In this document: positions 6,020 through 11,726 of the stretch, one piece after another
Numbering within the stretch: position 1 is the stretch's first letter
Layout of the letters: each line of letters opens with the position of its first letter
Assembly (NCBI GenBank): GCA_002792995.1
Contig: PFPJ01000028.1
Coordinates: 1 to 11,726, forward strand
DNA length: 11,726 bases
From: Candidatus Magasanikbacteria bacterium CG_4_10_14_0_2_um_filter_41_10
GTDB lineage: Bacteria; Patescibacteriota; Patescibacteriia; Magasanikbacterales; UBA922
Direction: 5' to 3'
Translations under genes and position numbers: made by a program
Notes under the pieces: model-generated
What the model saw: only the letters and a program-made list of their open reading frames with translations
What the model was told of the DNA's origin: nothing
Database searches by the model: none

Positions 6020-6184
6020 CTATTTTTTTTCGTCTTCTTTTTTCTTTAGTGAAGAAACAATGCTTTTCTTTCCCATTCCCTGCCATCCTGTACCAGCATT
6101 GCTCGCTGGATTTTGGAAAGATTTCCCTGGCTTTGGTCCACTAAATGATTTCCCCTTTGCGACACGAACAGTTCCGCCTTTCAT
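6020..6184 (-). CDS. Small basic hypothetical protein, 54 aa
   Basis: I do not recognise the family. The protein starts MKGGTVRVAKGKSFSGPKPG, has GKSF twice (positions 11-14 and 20-23), a Gly/Ser/Asn/Trp middle (NAGTGWQGMG), and ends in a charged KKKEDEKK tail. It is strongly basic, without a membrane segment or cysteine, and probably partly disordered. This composition suits binding to RNA or DNA, which is inference only. I chose the ATG at 6184 and not the longer frame to 6229, because a -35/-10 pair ends 10 bases before it and the extra residues overlap the previous gene. A hairpin follows the stop. Confidence 0.6.
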   Translation of the reverse strand: MKGGTVRVAKGKSFSGPKPGKSFQNPASNAGTGWQGMGKKSIVSSLKKKEDEKK

Positions 6185-6194
6185 ACTGATATAA

Positions 6195-6224
6195 ATTATA
6201 TAATTAATTTTTTCGTAATGTCCA
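6195..6224 (-). promoter_or_regulatory. Promoter of the 54-aa gene, near-leaderless
   Basis: On the minus strand: -35 TGGACA (6219-6224, 5 of 6), 18-base spacer, perfect -10 TATAAT (6195-6200). The -10 ends 10 bases before the ATG at 6184, so the leader would be about 4 bases. No Shine-Dalgarno fits. The -35 lies inside the last codons of the upstream membrane-protein gene. Confidence 0.5.
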
Positions 6225-6545
6225 ACCAAGCAACCAACTTACCAGACTCAAGATCAATGCACCAAAAAAAGCTGGTCCAAATCCATCAACAGTGAATCCT
6301 TTGACGACACTCCCAACAAACCAAAAAAGTAATCCATTGAGTACAAAGGTAAAAAGACCCAGCGTTAGTAGATTAATCGGTAAGGTAAGGACAAATAACA
6401 CCGGACGAATGATGGCATTCACGAGTCCAAGGATAAGTGCGGTAATAAGTGCCGCATAAAAACCACTCACGGCAACACCTGGGAGGTAAAATGCTATAGC
6501 GATAAGCGTGAGGGCATTGAGTAGCCATCTAATAAGAAGTTTCAT
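6204..6545 (-). CDS. PF04020 family membrane protein (YvlD/phage holin family 4 superfamily)
   Basis: A 113-aa protein made almost wholly of four hydrophobic helices (about 5-20, 28-42, 49-78, 89-108). The family signature is clear: NAIIRPVLFVLTLPINLLTLG (positions 41-61) followed by FVLNGLLFW. Despite the database name there is no sign of a phage here; members are common chromosomal inner-membrane proteins of unknown function. The ATG at 6545 begins MKLLIRWLLNAL; the open frame reaches 6575 but adds no family-like residues. It lies 40 bases after mutY, and a small hairpin (6567-6584) stands in the gap. Confidence 0.85.
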   Translation of the reverse strand: MKLLIRWLLNALTLIAIAFYLPGVAVSGFYAALITALILGLVNAIIRPVLFVLTLPINLLTLGLFTFVLNGLLFWFVGSVVKGFTVDGFGPAFFGALILSLVSWLLGWTLRKN

Positions 6546-6566
6546 AGATATATACAAAGATACTAT

Positions 6567-6584
6567 GGGACACAAAAGCGTCCC
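6567..6584 (-). other. Small hairpin between mutY and the PF04020 gene
   Basis: GGGACGC (6578-6584) and GTGTCCC (6567-6573), read on the minus strand, pair over 7 bp with one G.T pair around a TTTT loop. On the plus strand the same position is an A-C mismatch. It begins 1 base past the mutY stop. No T-run follows, so I do not call a terminator; it may mark an mRNA end or processing site. Confidence 0.4.
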
Positions 6585-6585
6585 T

Positions 6586-7422
6586 TTATGGAAGTACTAT
6601 ACTCCGATTTTGCCGTACAATCAACTGGTCAGCCTCCAATTTTTTAAGGATGTGAGCAAAGCGGTCATCTGTAATATCTACAAAATGCTTCCTCAAAATG
6701 GTAAGAGAAACCTTTCTGTTTGTCCGCAAGAGATCAACAATTCTGCCTCTAACATACCTATCTGTTTCTTTGAATGGTATGGCCTTCTTGTTCTTTGTTT
6801 TTTTTGGCAATATAAATTTTTCTGAATTCGAAGAGACCCAGTCCATGAGCGCCTGATTCCAGTGGTAGACAATAGAATTACTCCCCCACGTTTTTTGTGA
6901 TGCACTCAAAAATGTAATGACTTCCTCTGCTTTCTTCAACAGTTCATTATCTTTTCGAATCTCATCTCCAAAAAATATTCTTTGATAAAACTTTCTATGA
7001 TTGGTATCGAGGACGGGTGTTGGTTGATCAAACGCAAATGACAGAATGGCTCGTGCAGTATAATCCCCCACTCCCGGCAATGTTTTCAGTGCTTCCAGTG
7101 TTCGAGGAAATTTGCCATGAAATTCTTTTTGTACTGCTTGCGCAGTACGCTGGAGAAATAATGCACGGCGATTGTACCCAAGCCCTTTCCACACCGTAAT
7201 GACATCCGCTGTTTTTGCCTCAGCGAGTGCTGTAATAGTAGGAAATGCGCGAAGAAATTCTTTATATTTTTCTATCACCCGTGGCACTTGCGTTTGTTGG
7301 AGCATGATTTCCGAAACCAAAATCCGATATGGATTCCTCGTTTTCCGCCACGGCAAATCTCTCCCCTCTTTGTGATACCACGTAATGATATCTATACAAA
7401 GTTGTTTTTGTTTTTTGGTCAT
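6586..7422 (-). CDS. mutY: MutY-type A/G-specific adenine glycosylase, clusterless
   Basis: MutY removes adenine mispaired with 8-oxoguanine or guanine in base excision repair. The 278-aa protein has the catalytic Glu in SEIMLQQTQV (E38), GLGYNRRA, the helix-hairpin-helix LPGVGDYTARAILSFA (115-130), and the catalytic Asp in VLDTNHRK (D139), followed by HWNQALMDW. At this point MutY normally has four cysteines holding a 4Fe-4S cluster; here the protein runs into SSNSEKFILPKKTKNKK with none. Clusterless MutY proteins are known. The usual C-terminal NUDIX-like domain that recognises 8-oxoG is absent. About 60 residues (FKETDRYVRGRIVDLLR to the end) look like a winged helix. The ATG overlaps the stop of the kinase gene by 4 bases (ATGA), so the two are translationally coupled. 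Confidence 0.88.
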   Translation of the reverse strand: MTKKQKQLCIDIITWYHKEGRDLPWRKTRNPYRILVSEIMLQQTQVPRVIEKYKEFLRAFPTITALAEAKTADVITVWKGLGYNRRALFLQRTAQAVQKEFHGKFPRTLEALKTLPGVGDYTARAILSFAFDQPTPVLDTNHRKFYQRIFFGDEIRKDNELLKKAEEVITFLSASQKTWGSNSIVYHWNQALMDWVSSNSEKFILPKKTKNKKAIPFKETDRYVRGRIVDLLRTNRKVSLTILRKHFVDITDDRFAHILKKLEADQLIVRQNRSIVLP

Positions 7423-8303
7423 GTAATTCGGAATCTTTTTTCATACATAGTATATCCATCTTGAAAATCGGAAGCTGTTGCTGCATTATTTCTCTTTTGA
7501 GCATCTTTCATGAGATACAGCGGTATACGTTTGTAGTACACATGAGATCTTGCAAAAAATAGTGGATCTTTTTCTCCTTTGTAAAAATCATATACTTGCT
7601 CTACAAACTTTTTTCCATACTTCCATAATCCAGTAAAATCGAGAGCAGGATCAGTCCAAGCATAATCACTAAAGTCAATTATTCCTATTTTCTTTCTTTG
7701 CGCATCCCAAAGAATATGATCCTCCGTCATATCACCATGCGTAAGAACAGGCACAAAAGAAGATGTATTGATAAGATCAATTGCATCATTCATATAGACA
7801 TCCATCGTATGGGCGTCCTTTTTACGAACGTATGGAAATATATACTGTGCACTTTCATTTTGCACTTTCTCAAATATTTTTGTTTGAACATCAACAGCTA
7901 TCTTGCACCTTTTTGCAATCGAAAACGGCGTTTCGTGTAATATCGTCAAAAAAAATGCTACTTGGCGAGCAAAAGATTTTTTTTCTTGTGCTGTCATTCG
8001 ACGGTACCGAGAAACAGTCAATTCTTTGCCAGGAACAATATCATACTGTACGAGATGTTCTTTTTTTGAAACATATGCGAACTGTGGAACTGATGCCTTT
8101 ACGTGTTTTCCCAAATAATCCAATAATCTCTTTTCATCTGCAATTTTTTCTTTATATTCTTTGCTCTTTGGTACACGAAATACAGTTTTATTATCAAAAA
8201 TAATGACATCGTGATCGCATCCCTGATTGTAAAAAGAATACTTTCCCCACTGAAATGTTGGGAATTTTTTTCTCACCAATTGTACCATTTCTTTTTCATC
8301 CAT
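7419..8303 (-). CDS. Aminoglycoside phosphotransferase (APH)-like kinase
   Basis: A 294-aa small-molecule kinase of the APH/choline kinase fold. The N-lobe has FRVPKSKEYKEKIADEKRLL, with the ATP-binding Lys region. The hinge follows at LVQYDIVPGKEL. The catalytic loop is THGDMTEDHILWD (188-200), the common HGD-x4-H-IL variant, and the metal motif is IIDFSDYAWTDPALDF (208-223). The substrate cannot be told; many members act on sugars, choline-like molecules or unknown metabolites, and resistance should not be assumed. The ATG at 8303 follows the transpeptidase stop by 1 base, which favours it over the TTG at 8321. GGGGA lies upstream. It overlaps mutY by 4 bases at its 3' end. Confidence 0.85.
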   Translation of the reverse strand: MDEKEMVQLVRKKFPTFQWGKYSFYNQGCDHDVIIFDNKTVFRVPKSKEYKEKIADEKRLLDYLGKHVKASVPQFAYVSKKEHLVQYDIVPGKELTVSRYRRMTAQEKKSFARQVAFFLTILHETPFSIAKRCKIAVDVQTKIFEKVQNESAQYIFPYVRKKDAHTMDVYMNDAIDLINTSSFVPVLTHGDMTEDHILWDAQRKKIGIIDFSDYAWTDPALDFTGLWKYGKKFVEQVYDFYKGEKDPLFFARSHVYYKRIPLYLMKDAQKRNNAATASDFQDGYTMYEKRFRIT

Positions 8304-8304
8304 A

Positions 8305-9087
8305 TTAAGTCCCCACAACAAACCCTGCGGGTGTCTCCCCTGTCACCACAATAGGCACTGTTTCGTCTATATACTCATAGATGACCTTTGCATCATCTTC
8401 TCGCAAATTCACACAGCCATGACTATGCGTGCGCTTGCCAAAATCATTATGCCAATACGCAGTGTGAATATAATACATGGGAGAAAATTCAACATTCCAT
8501 GTAACGCCAGGAAGATCATATCCAGGTCCGACATAGCTTTTTTTTGCCACTTTTCGCATCATATGATATTCACCGTCTGGTGTCGGTGTACCAGGGTTAC
8601 CCGTCGATGCTGGAAAATTGTGAATCTTGACACCATCAACATAAAAATTGAGACGTTGCTCAGTTCTATCTACCACAACCTTACGATCAAACAGTCTCGT
8701 ACTCGTTGTCGATGCAGGAGAATATCCCTTCATGACTTCATCATAATCTGGAAATCCATCGCCATCACTATCAGTTTTTCCCATATCACTACCAAACCAT
8801 CGCTCGAGCCAATCGTTCAGACCATCCTTATCAGCATCACTTTCATTCATGTGTTTTCCTTCACCCAAGAGTGGTGAATAATCATATTCTACTTCCTCCC
8901 CATCTTTGTATCCATCGCCGTCCGTATCAGGATTGTGAGGATCTGTTTGATACACTATTTCTTGTTCATCTGACAATCCATCAGCATCGCTATCAACAGA
9001 TGCGTACACAAAAACTGGCGCGAAGAGACACGCCAGCATAATGATTCCAATATAGCTATAGTTAGTATCGTTCACGTTTGTATGCAT
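8305..9087 (-). CDS. Secreted L,D-transpeptidase with N-terminal calcium repeats
   Basis: A 260-aa envelope enzyme. Residues 11-29 are a signal sequence ending VYA, a good signal peptidase I site. Residues 31-118 hold four DxDxDG-type TSP3 calcium loops (DSDADGLSD, DTDGDGYKD, DADKDGLND, DSDGDGFPD). The YkuD domain spans about 135-249: KVVVDRTEQRLNFYVDG, PASTGNPGTPTPDG, IHTAYW with the conserved His (208), and the active-site SHGCVNL with Cys 225. Such enzymes make 3-3 cross-links in peptidoglycan or attach proteins to it. The ATG at 9087 overlaps the end of the upstream TSP3 gene by 26 bases; a GTG at 9093 is possible. Sharing calcium repeats with the neighbouring surface protein suggests a joint place in the cell wall. 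Confidence 0.88.
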   Translation of the reverse strand: MHTNVNDTNYSYIGIIMLACLFAPVFVYASVDSDADGLSDEQEIVYQTDPHNPDTDGDGYKDGEEVEYDYSPLLGEGKHMNESDADKDGLNDWLERWFGSDMGKTDSDGDGFPDYDEVMKGYSPASTTSTRLFDRKVVVDRTEQRLNFYVDGVKIHNFPASTGNPGTPTPDGEYHMMRKVAKKSYVGPGYDLPGVTWNVEFSPMYYIHTAYWHNDFGKRTHSHGCVNLREDDAKVIYEYIDETVPIVVTGETPAGFVVGT

Positions 9088-10480
9088 ACACACTCATAAA
9101 CACGATAAACAAAATCAAACTACCAAACGCACCCCACTGTATTATTTGTTGCAATCCTACAGCGTCAACTGTGGTAGGGTGGTTGTCTTGTCCATCCACT
9201 TTTCCATCACCATCGCTGTCAGCCACGGTTGGATTGGAACCCTTGTCTTGTTCGGCTTTATCGCTCAGACCATCGCCATCGGTATCTTCTTTGAGAGGAT
9301 CGGTGCCAAGCGATTGTTCTTCTGTATCTGGAATACCGTCATTATCATCGTCTGTATCAACATTATTGCCTATTCCATCGAGATCAGTATCCATAGTTTC
9401 ACTTGCATCGAGAGGAAAGGCATCGAGAAGATCATTGACTCCGTCACCATCGGTATCTTCTTTAAGAGGATCAGTGCCTTTTTTCAATTCATCACCATCC
9501 GAAACACCATCACCGTCAGTATCTGCCTTTGTTGGATCAGTGCCCTTATTTCCTTCTTCTCTATCATTGATACCATCACCATCGGTATCTGCTTTTATTG
9601 GATCTGTTTTTCCTTCTATTTCTGTTTTATCATCGAGACCATCACCATCGGTATCTTTTCTCGTTGGATCAGTACCTGCTTTTTGTTCTGCTCCATCTTC
9701 GACTCCGTCACCATCGCTGTCTTTGTTGTGAGGATCACTTCCAAGTTTGATTTCATCTTCATCAGAAAGGCCGTCGTTGTCATCGTCTGTATCAGCATTG
9801 CCCCCTATTCCATCATTGTCTACATCAACCCATTCATTCTTATTTATTGGGAATAAATCTTCATTATCAGCGTGTCCGTCTCCATCACTATCTGCTTTTG
9901 TTGGATCGGTTCCAGCATCAACCTCTTTTTTATCATTGATACTATCCCCGTCTGTATCAGCTTTGAGTGGATCTGTTCCACGAGTCACTTCATCGGTATC
10001 AAAAAGTCCATCATTATCGTCATCAGTATCAACGCTATTGCCAATATTGTCTCCATCCGTATCAATATCGACAGTCAACGAACGAGTTGCTTGATATGCT
10101 GAGAGTTGTTCTTGTGACAAAGAAACTTGTGAACCATTCTCGTCCCGTACGACGACATTTATCATGCGCGCTTCTATGTTATTTTCTCCCTCGGGCAATT
10201 CATAATTGATAGAAACTTGTTTTGCTTGTTCAAGTGCTAAATCACGAATTTCAGCTGTCCCAATATGTACGCCGTTGTTAAAAAACGTGACATCAGCAGA
10301 AAATGAAGGAAAGTCGTTATTTACCACGACGGTATATACTTTGACGACGTCACCGGCAAATGCATGCTCATCCGACAAATACACACTTTGATTTACGAGA
10401 AAATTAAAACTCGCCATGTGTGCTGTCACAGGCCAAGTGACGGCCAAAACAGCTACAGCAAAAAAAACAAATTTTTTCAT
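9062..10480 (-). CDS. TSP3 calcium-repeat surface protein with C-terminal anchor
   Basis: A 472-aa secreted protein. A signal peptide (MKKFVFFAVAVLAVTWPVTA) is followed by a beta-sandwich domain (about 25-135, CARDB-like: VVVNNDFPSFSADVTFFNNG). About twelve TSP3 repeats follow (138-434), each built on D-x-D-x-DG with the linker TDP-x-K. A short linker leads to a transmembrane helix (446-467) with a positive end KRERY. This is the layout of a calcium-stiffened stalk held in the membrane by its C-terminus. The gene begins 3 bases after the stop of the ComEC-like gene and overlaps the transpeptidase gene by 26 bases, so all three are probably co-expressed. The function is not known beyond adhesion or envelope structure by family. 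Confidence 0.88.
   Translation of the reverse strand: MKKFVFFAVAVLAVTWPVTAHMASFNFLVNQSVYLSDEHAFAGDVVKVYTVVVNNDFPSFSADVTFFNNGVHIGTAEIRDLALEQAKQVSINYELPEGENNIEARMINVVVRDENGSQVSLSQEQLSAYQATRSLTVDIDTDGDNIGNSVDTDDDNDGLFDTDEVTRGTDPLKADTDGDSINDKKEVDAGTDPTKADSDGDGHADNEDLFPINKNEWVDVDNDGIGGNADTDDDNDGLSDEDEIKLGSDPHNKDSDGDGVEDGAEQKAGTDPTRKDTDGDGLDDKTEIEGKTDPIKADTDGDGINDREEGNKGTDPTKADTDGDGVSDGDELKKGTDPLKEDTDGDGVNDLLDAFPLDASETMDTDLDGIGNNVDTDDDNDGIPDTEEQSLGTDPLKEDTDGDGLSDKAEQDKGSNPTVADSDGDGKVDGQDNHPTTVDAVGLQQIIQWGAFGSLILFIVFMSVYAYKRERY
9179..10069 (-). repeat. TSP3-coding tandem repeat array
   Basis: Repeats of about 66 bases (22 codons) encode DTDGDG-x-x-D-x-x-E-x-x-x-GTDP-x-K. Three longer units with DTDDDNDG (residues near 151, 231 and 375) are placed between the regular ones at unequal distances. 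The DNA copies are related but not identical, with synonymous changes throughout, so the array is old. Confidence 0.85.
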
Positions 10481-10483
10481 ATA

Positions 10484-11419
10484 TTAAAATTGCGACTCAA
10501 CATGATACGATGATGTCGTGAATGATACTAGTATATCACCAGCAGAGTCTGTTCTCCAAACCTGTGTGCCTGCTCGTTCAAAACGTTTCAATACCCGAGG
10601 AGATGGATGACCAAATTTGTTGTTGAGACCACACGACGCAATTGCAACCGCAGGACTTGTTGCATCTATATATGCTTGACTCGATGCTGTCTGACTTCCA
10701 TGATGACCCATTTTGAGTACGTCAACATCGAGCTGATCACCATACGTTTGTATTAAATACTCCTCCAATTCTTCTTCTGCGTCACCCATAAGAAGCGCGT
10801 CTTCATCTCCATACGAGAGTTTTATTACAACAGAGGTACCATTTGCTCCCACGTCTTTCTCAAGTCCGGGAATATGTGCGTCTTCTGGAATTGCATGATC
10901 TGGATACAAAAATTGTACGGTTGTACTTGCGATATCCCAAACAAAGGGGTGGTCTGCAAGAATGAATTCAACGCCTTTTGCTTTTTGAGCTTGTATCTCA
11001 GCTTGAAATGATTGCCACAACTCATCATACGGTTTTTCAAGCCCGTTATAAATAATATGTCCAATATCAAATCGCTTCATCACGTCCACACATCCACCAT
11101 AATGATCCAAGTCTGGATGGGTCACAACAAGATAGTCAATGGTGTTGTCATAAAATGGCATATTGCGTCCCAGCGCCTCGAGCACACGATTATCAATTGA
11201 ACAATCAACAAGCATTTGTTCTCCATCAGGAAATTCAACAAACGTGGCATCTCCCTGTCCAATATCCATAAAATGAATATTGAGCATAGGGAGTGTATCT
11301 GCCGTAGTTGTTGAAATATCTGATGAATAAAAAGGTGATGTACCAGAAAAAGCAAGATAGGTACGTATGCCAAGGGTAATACAGAGGATAATTGTAAAAA
11401 AGAGAATCACTTGTTTCAT
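10484..11419 (-). CDS. ComEC-like metallo-beta-lactamase protein, membrane-anchored
   Basis: A 311-aa protein equal to the C-terminal hydrolase domain of ComEC/Rec2 standing alone. Residues 4-23 are a signal anchor (VILFFTIILCITLGI), then a Ser/Thr linker. The MBL domain has the hallmark FMDIGQGDATFVEFPDG (50-66), the metal motif THPDLDHYGG (100-109), MGDAEEELEEYL (211-222), KMGHHGSQTAS (236-246) and FGHPSPRVL (269-277). In ComEC this domain is thought to degrade the non-transported DNA strand outside the cell; free versions may be extracellular nucleases or phosphodiesterases. I chose the ATG at 11419; the open frame to 11530 adds residues encoded by the structured region. First gene of the apparent envelope operon; the TSP3 gene starts 3 bases after its stop. 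Confidence 0.85.
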   Translation of the reverse strand: MKQVILFFTIILCITLGIRTYLAFSGTSPFYSSDISTTTADTLPMLNIHFMDIGQGDATFVEFPDGEQMLVDCSIDNRVLEALGRNMPFYDNTIDYLVVTHPDLDHYGGCVDVMKRFDIGHIIYNGLEKPYDELWQSFQAEIQAQKAKGVEFILADHPFVWDIASTTVQFLYPDHAIPEDAHIPGLEKDVGANGTSVVIKLSYGDEDALLMGDAEEELEEYLIQTYGDQLDVDVLKMGHHGSQTASSQAYIDATSPAVAIASCGLNNKFGHPSPRVLKRFERAGTQVWRTDSAGDILVSFTTSSYHVESQF

Positions 11420-11432
11420 ACACACGCTGACT

Positions 11433-11461
11433 TTGACGATAAAAAAAGAGAATGCTAGGCT
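11433..11461 (+). promoter_or_regulatory. Candidate promoter of the structured RNA
   Basis: -35 TTGACG (11433-11438, 5 of 6), 17-base spacer, -10 TAGGCT (11456-11461, 3 of 6) with a TG extension at 11453-11454. The predicted start, about 11468-11470, falls at the base of the first helix of the structured region. It lies directly upstream of the divergent ComEC-like gene. Confidence 0.4.
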
Positions 11462-11468
11462 AATAGAT

Positions 11469-11617
11469 GGGTGCGTGGCAGTAGCAGGAGGGACAGATCG
11501 AGCAAACTTTGAGGAGGGGGACCTCGTCACAGTCTCTGACTATTGCTGTCTCGCACACCCGGCGGATGTGGAACAAACCAATTGGGAAACCAAACGGTGC
11601 ATTCCACATCCGTCGGG
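11469..11617 (+). ncRNA. Candidate structured RNA, unknown family
   Basis: Two consecutive stem domains can be drawn on the plus strand. Domain 1 nests 11471-11475 with 11552-11556, 11478-11484 with 11540-11546, 11489-11494 with 11532-11537, and 11496-11502 with 11523-11528. It ends in a loop carrying GAGGAGGGGG. Domain 2 pairs 11558-11573 with 11602-11617 over 16 bp, then 11577-11579 with 11596-11598, then TTGG with CCAA (11582-11585, 11590-11593) around a GAAA tetraloop. Three helices contain a G.T pair that would be an A-C mismatch on the other strand, so the RNA would be plus-strand. It is not a tRNA, and I see no SRP, RNase P, tmRNA or 6S signature. No terminator with a T-run follows. 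A plus-strand open frame also runs through it to 11678, so a coding explanation remains possible. Confidence 0.5.
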
Positions 11618-11726
11618 AAATGCTCAATATGAATACAATCTCAACAAAAAAGACTTAATGGACAAAATGGGAGGCTAGAATCTTGTCTTTCCCTTTAAAA
11701 TTTCATTAATAAGTTTCGTTCGTCGC
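11618..11726. other. Right edge, no supported gene
   Basis: AT-rich sequence after the structured region. An open plus-strand frame ends in LMDKMGG at 11678. GGGAGG (near 11669) lies 8 bases before a TTG, but that frame stops after eight codons. I see no terminator with a T-run and no clear start of a next gene. Confidence 0.3.

Noticed and set aside
6204..6545. Phage holin as a sign of a prophage
   Set aside because: The PF04020 name is historical; no lysin, integrase or structural phage gene is present in the window.
7419..8303. Antibiotic resistance gene
   Set aside because: Only the general APH kinase fold is shown; nothing indicates an aminoglycoside substrate, and no mobile element is nearby.
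9179..10069. CRISPR-like array because of regular repeats
   Set aside because: The period is about 66 bases with coding, imperfect repeats and no constant spacer-repeat pattern; it encodes TSP3 calcium loops.
9078..10209. Several plus-strand Ser/Pro- or Ile-rich open frames
   Set aside because: They are the reverse reading of the TSP3 Asp/Gly repeats, which explains their length and low complexity.
11469..11560. tRNA gene starting GGGTGCG and ending CACCC
   Set aside because: About 92 bases with no T-arm GTTC-type motif, no anticodon arm and no cloverleaf pairing.
11367..11678. 103-aa plus-strand protein
   Set aside because: Its first third is antisense to the ComEC-like gene's N-terminus, no ribosome site precedes a start codon, and the rest coincides with well-formed RNA helices. 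Kept as the alternative explanation for the RNA call.

Overview
The window looks like a piece of a small-genome bacterium of the Candidate Phyla Radiation (Patescibacteria). This is an inference from several traits together: short intergenic spaces, many small or reduced proteins, secreted proteins with CARDB-like and thrombospondin-type-3 (TSP3) calcium repeats, a UMP kinase of archaeal style, a MutY without its iron-sulfur cysteines, and several genes whose -10 box lies only 10-12 bases before the ATG with no Shine-Dalgarno. TGA is used as a stop (for example at the end of the APH-like kinase gene), so the code is standard and not the recoded one of Gracilibacteria/SR1.

Layout. Bases 1-69 hold the start of an unknown minus-strand gene, divergent from tsaE (76-519, +). 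A self-contained, more GC-rich minus-strand gene follows (595-903, 102 aa), with its own consensus promoter, a hairpin at the predicted 5' end, a GGAGG ribosome site and a terminator hairpin. Two plus-strand genes come next: a large membrane-anchored surface protein with a duplicated CARDB-like domain (1159-3132), and a membrane-anchored Clp-type ATPase with only the first AAA+ domain (3220-4401). Each ends in a clear intrinsic terminator; the second (4427-4457) is symmetric and sits between convergent genes.

From 4478 to 11419 all genes are on the minus strand. In transcription order they are: a secreted or anchored ComEC-like metallo-beta-lactamase (MBL) protein, a TSP3-repeat surface protein, a TSP3-L,D-transpeptidase fusion, an APH-like kinase, mutY, a PF04020 membrane protein, a 54-aa basic protein, UMP kinase, and an RNase Z-like MBL protein. 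The first five are joined by spacings of 3 bases or less, or by overlaps, and probably form one operon that mixes cell-envelope functions with DNA repair. The 54-aa gene and pyrH appear to have their own promoters with leaders of about 4-6 bases; pyrH is followed after 1 base by the RNase Z-like gene.

The most interesting non-coding signal is at the right end. At about 11469-11617 (+) two long nested stem domains can be drawn. Three separate helices contain G.U pairs that work only on the plus strand, and the second domain is capped by a GAAA tetraloop. A promoter-like TTGACG-17-TAGGCT with a TG extension would start transcription at the base of the first stem. I do not recognise the RNA family. 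Bases 11618-11726 show nothing else I can support.
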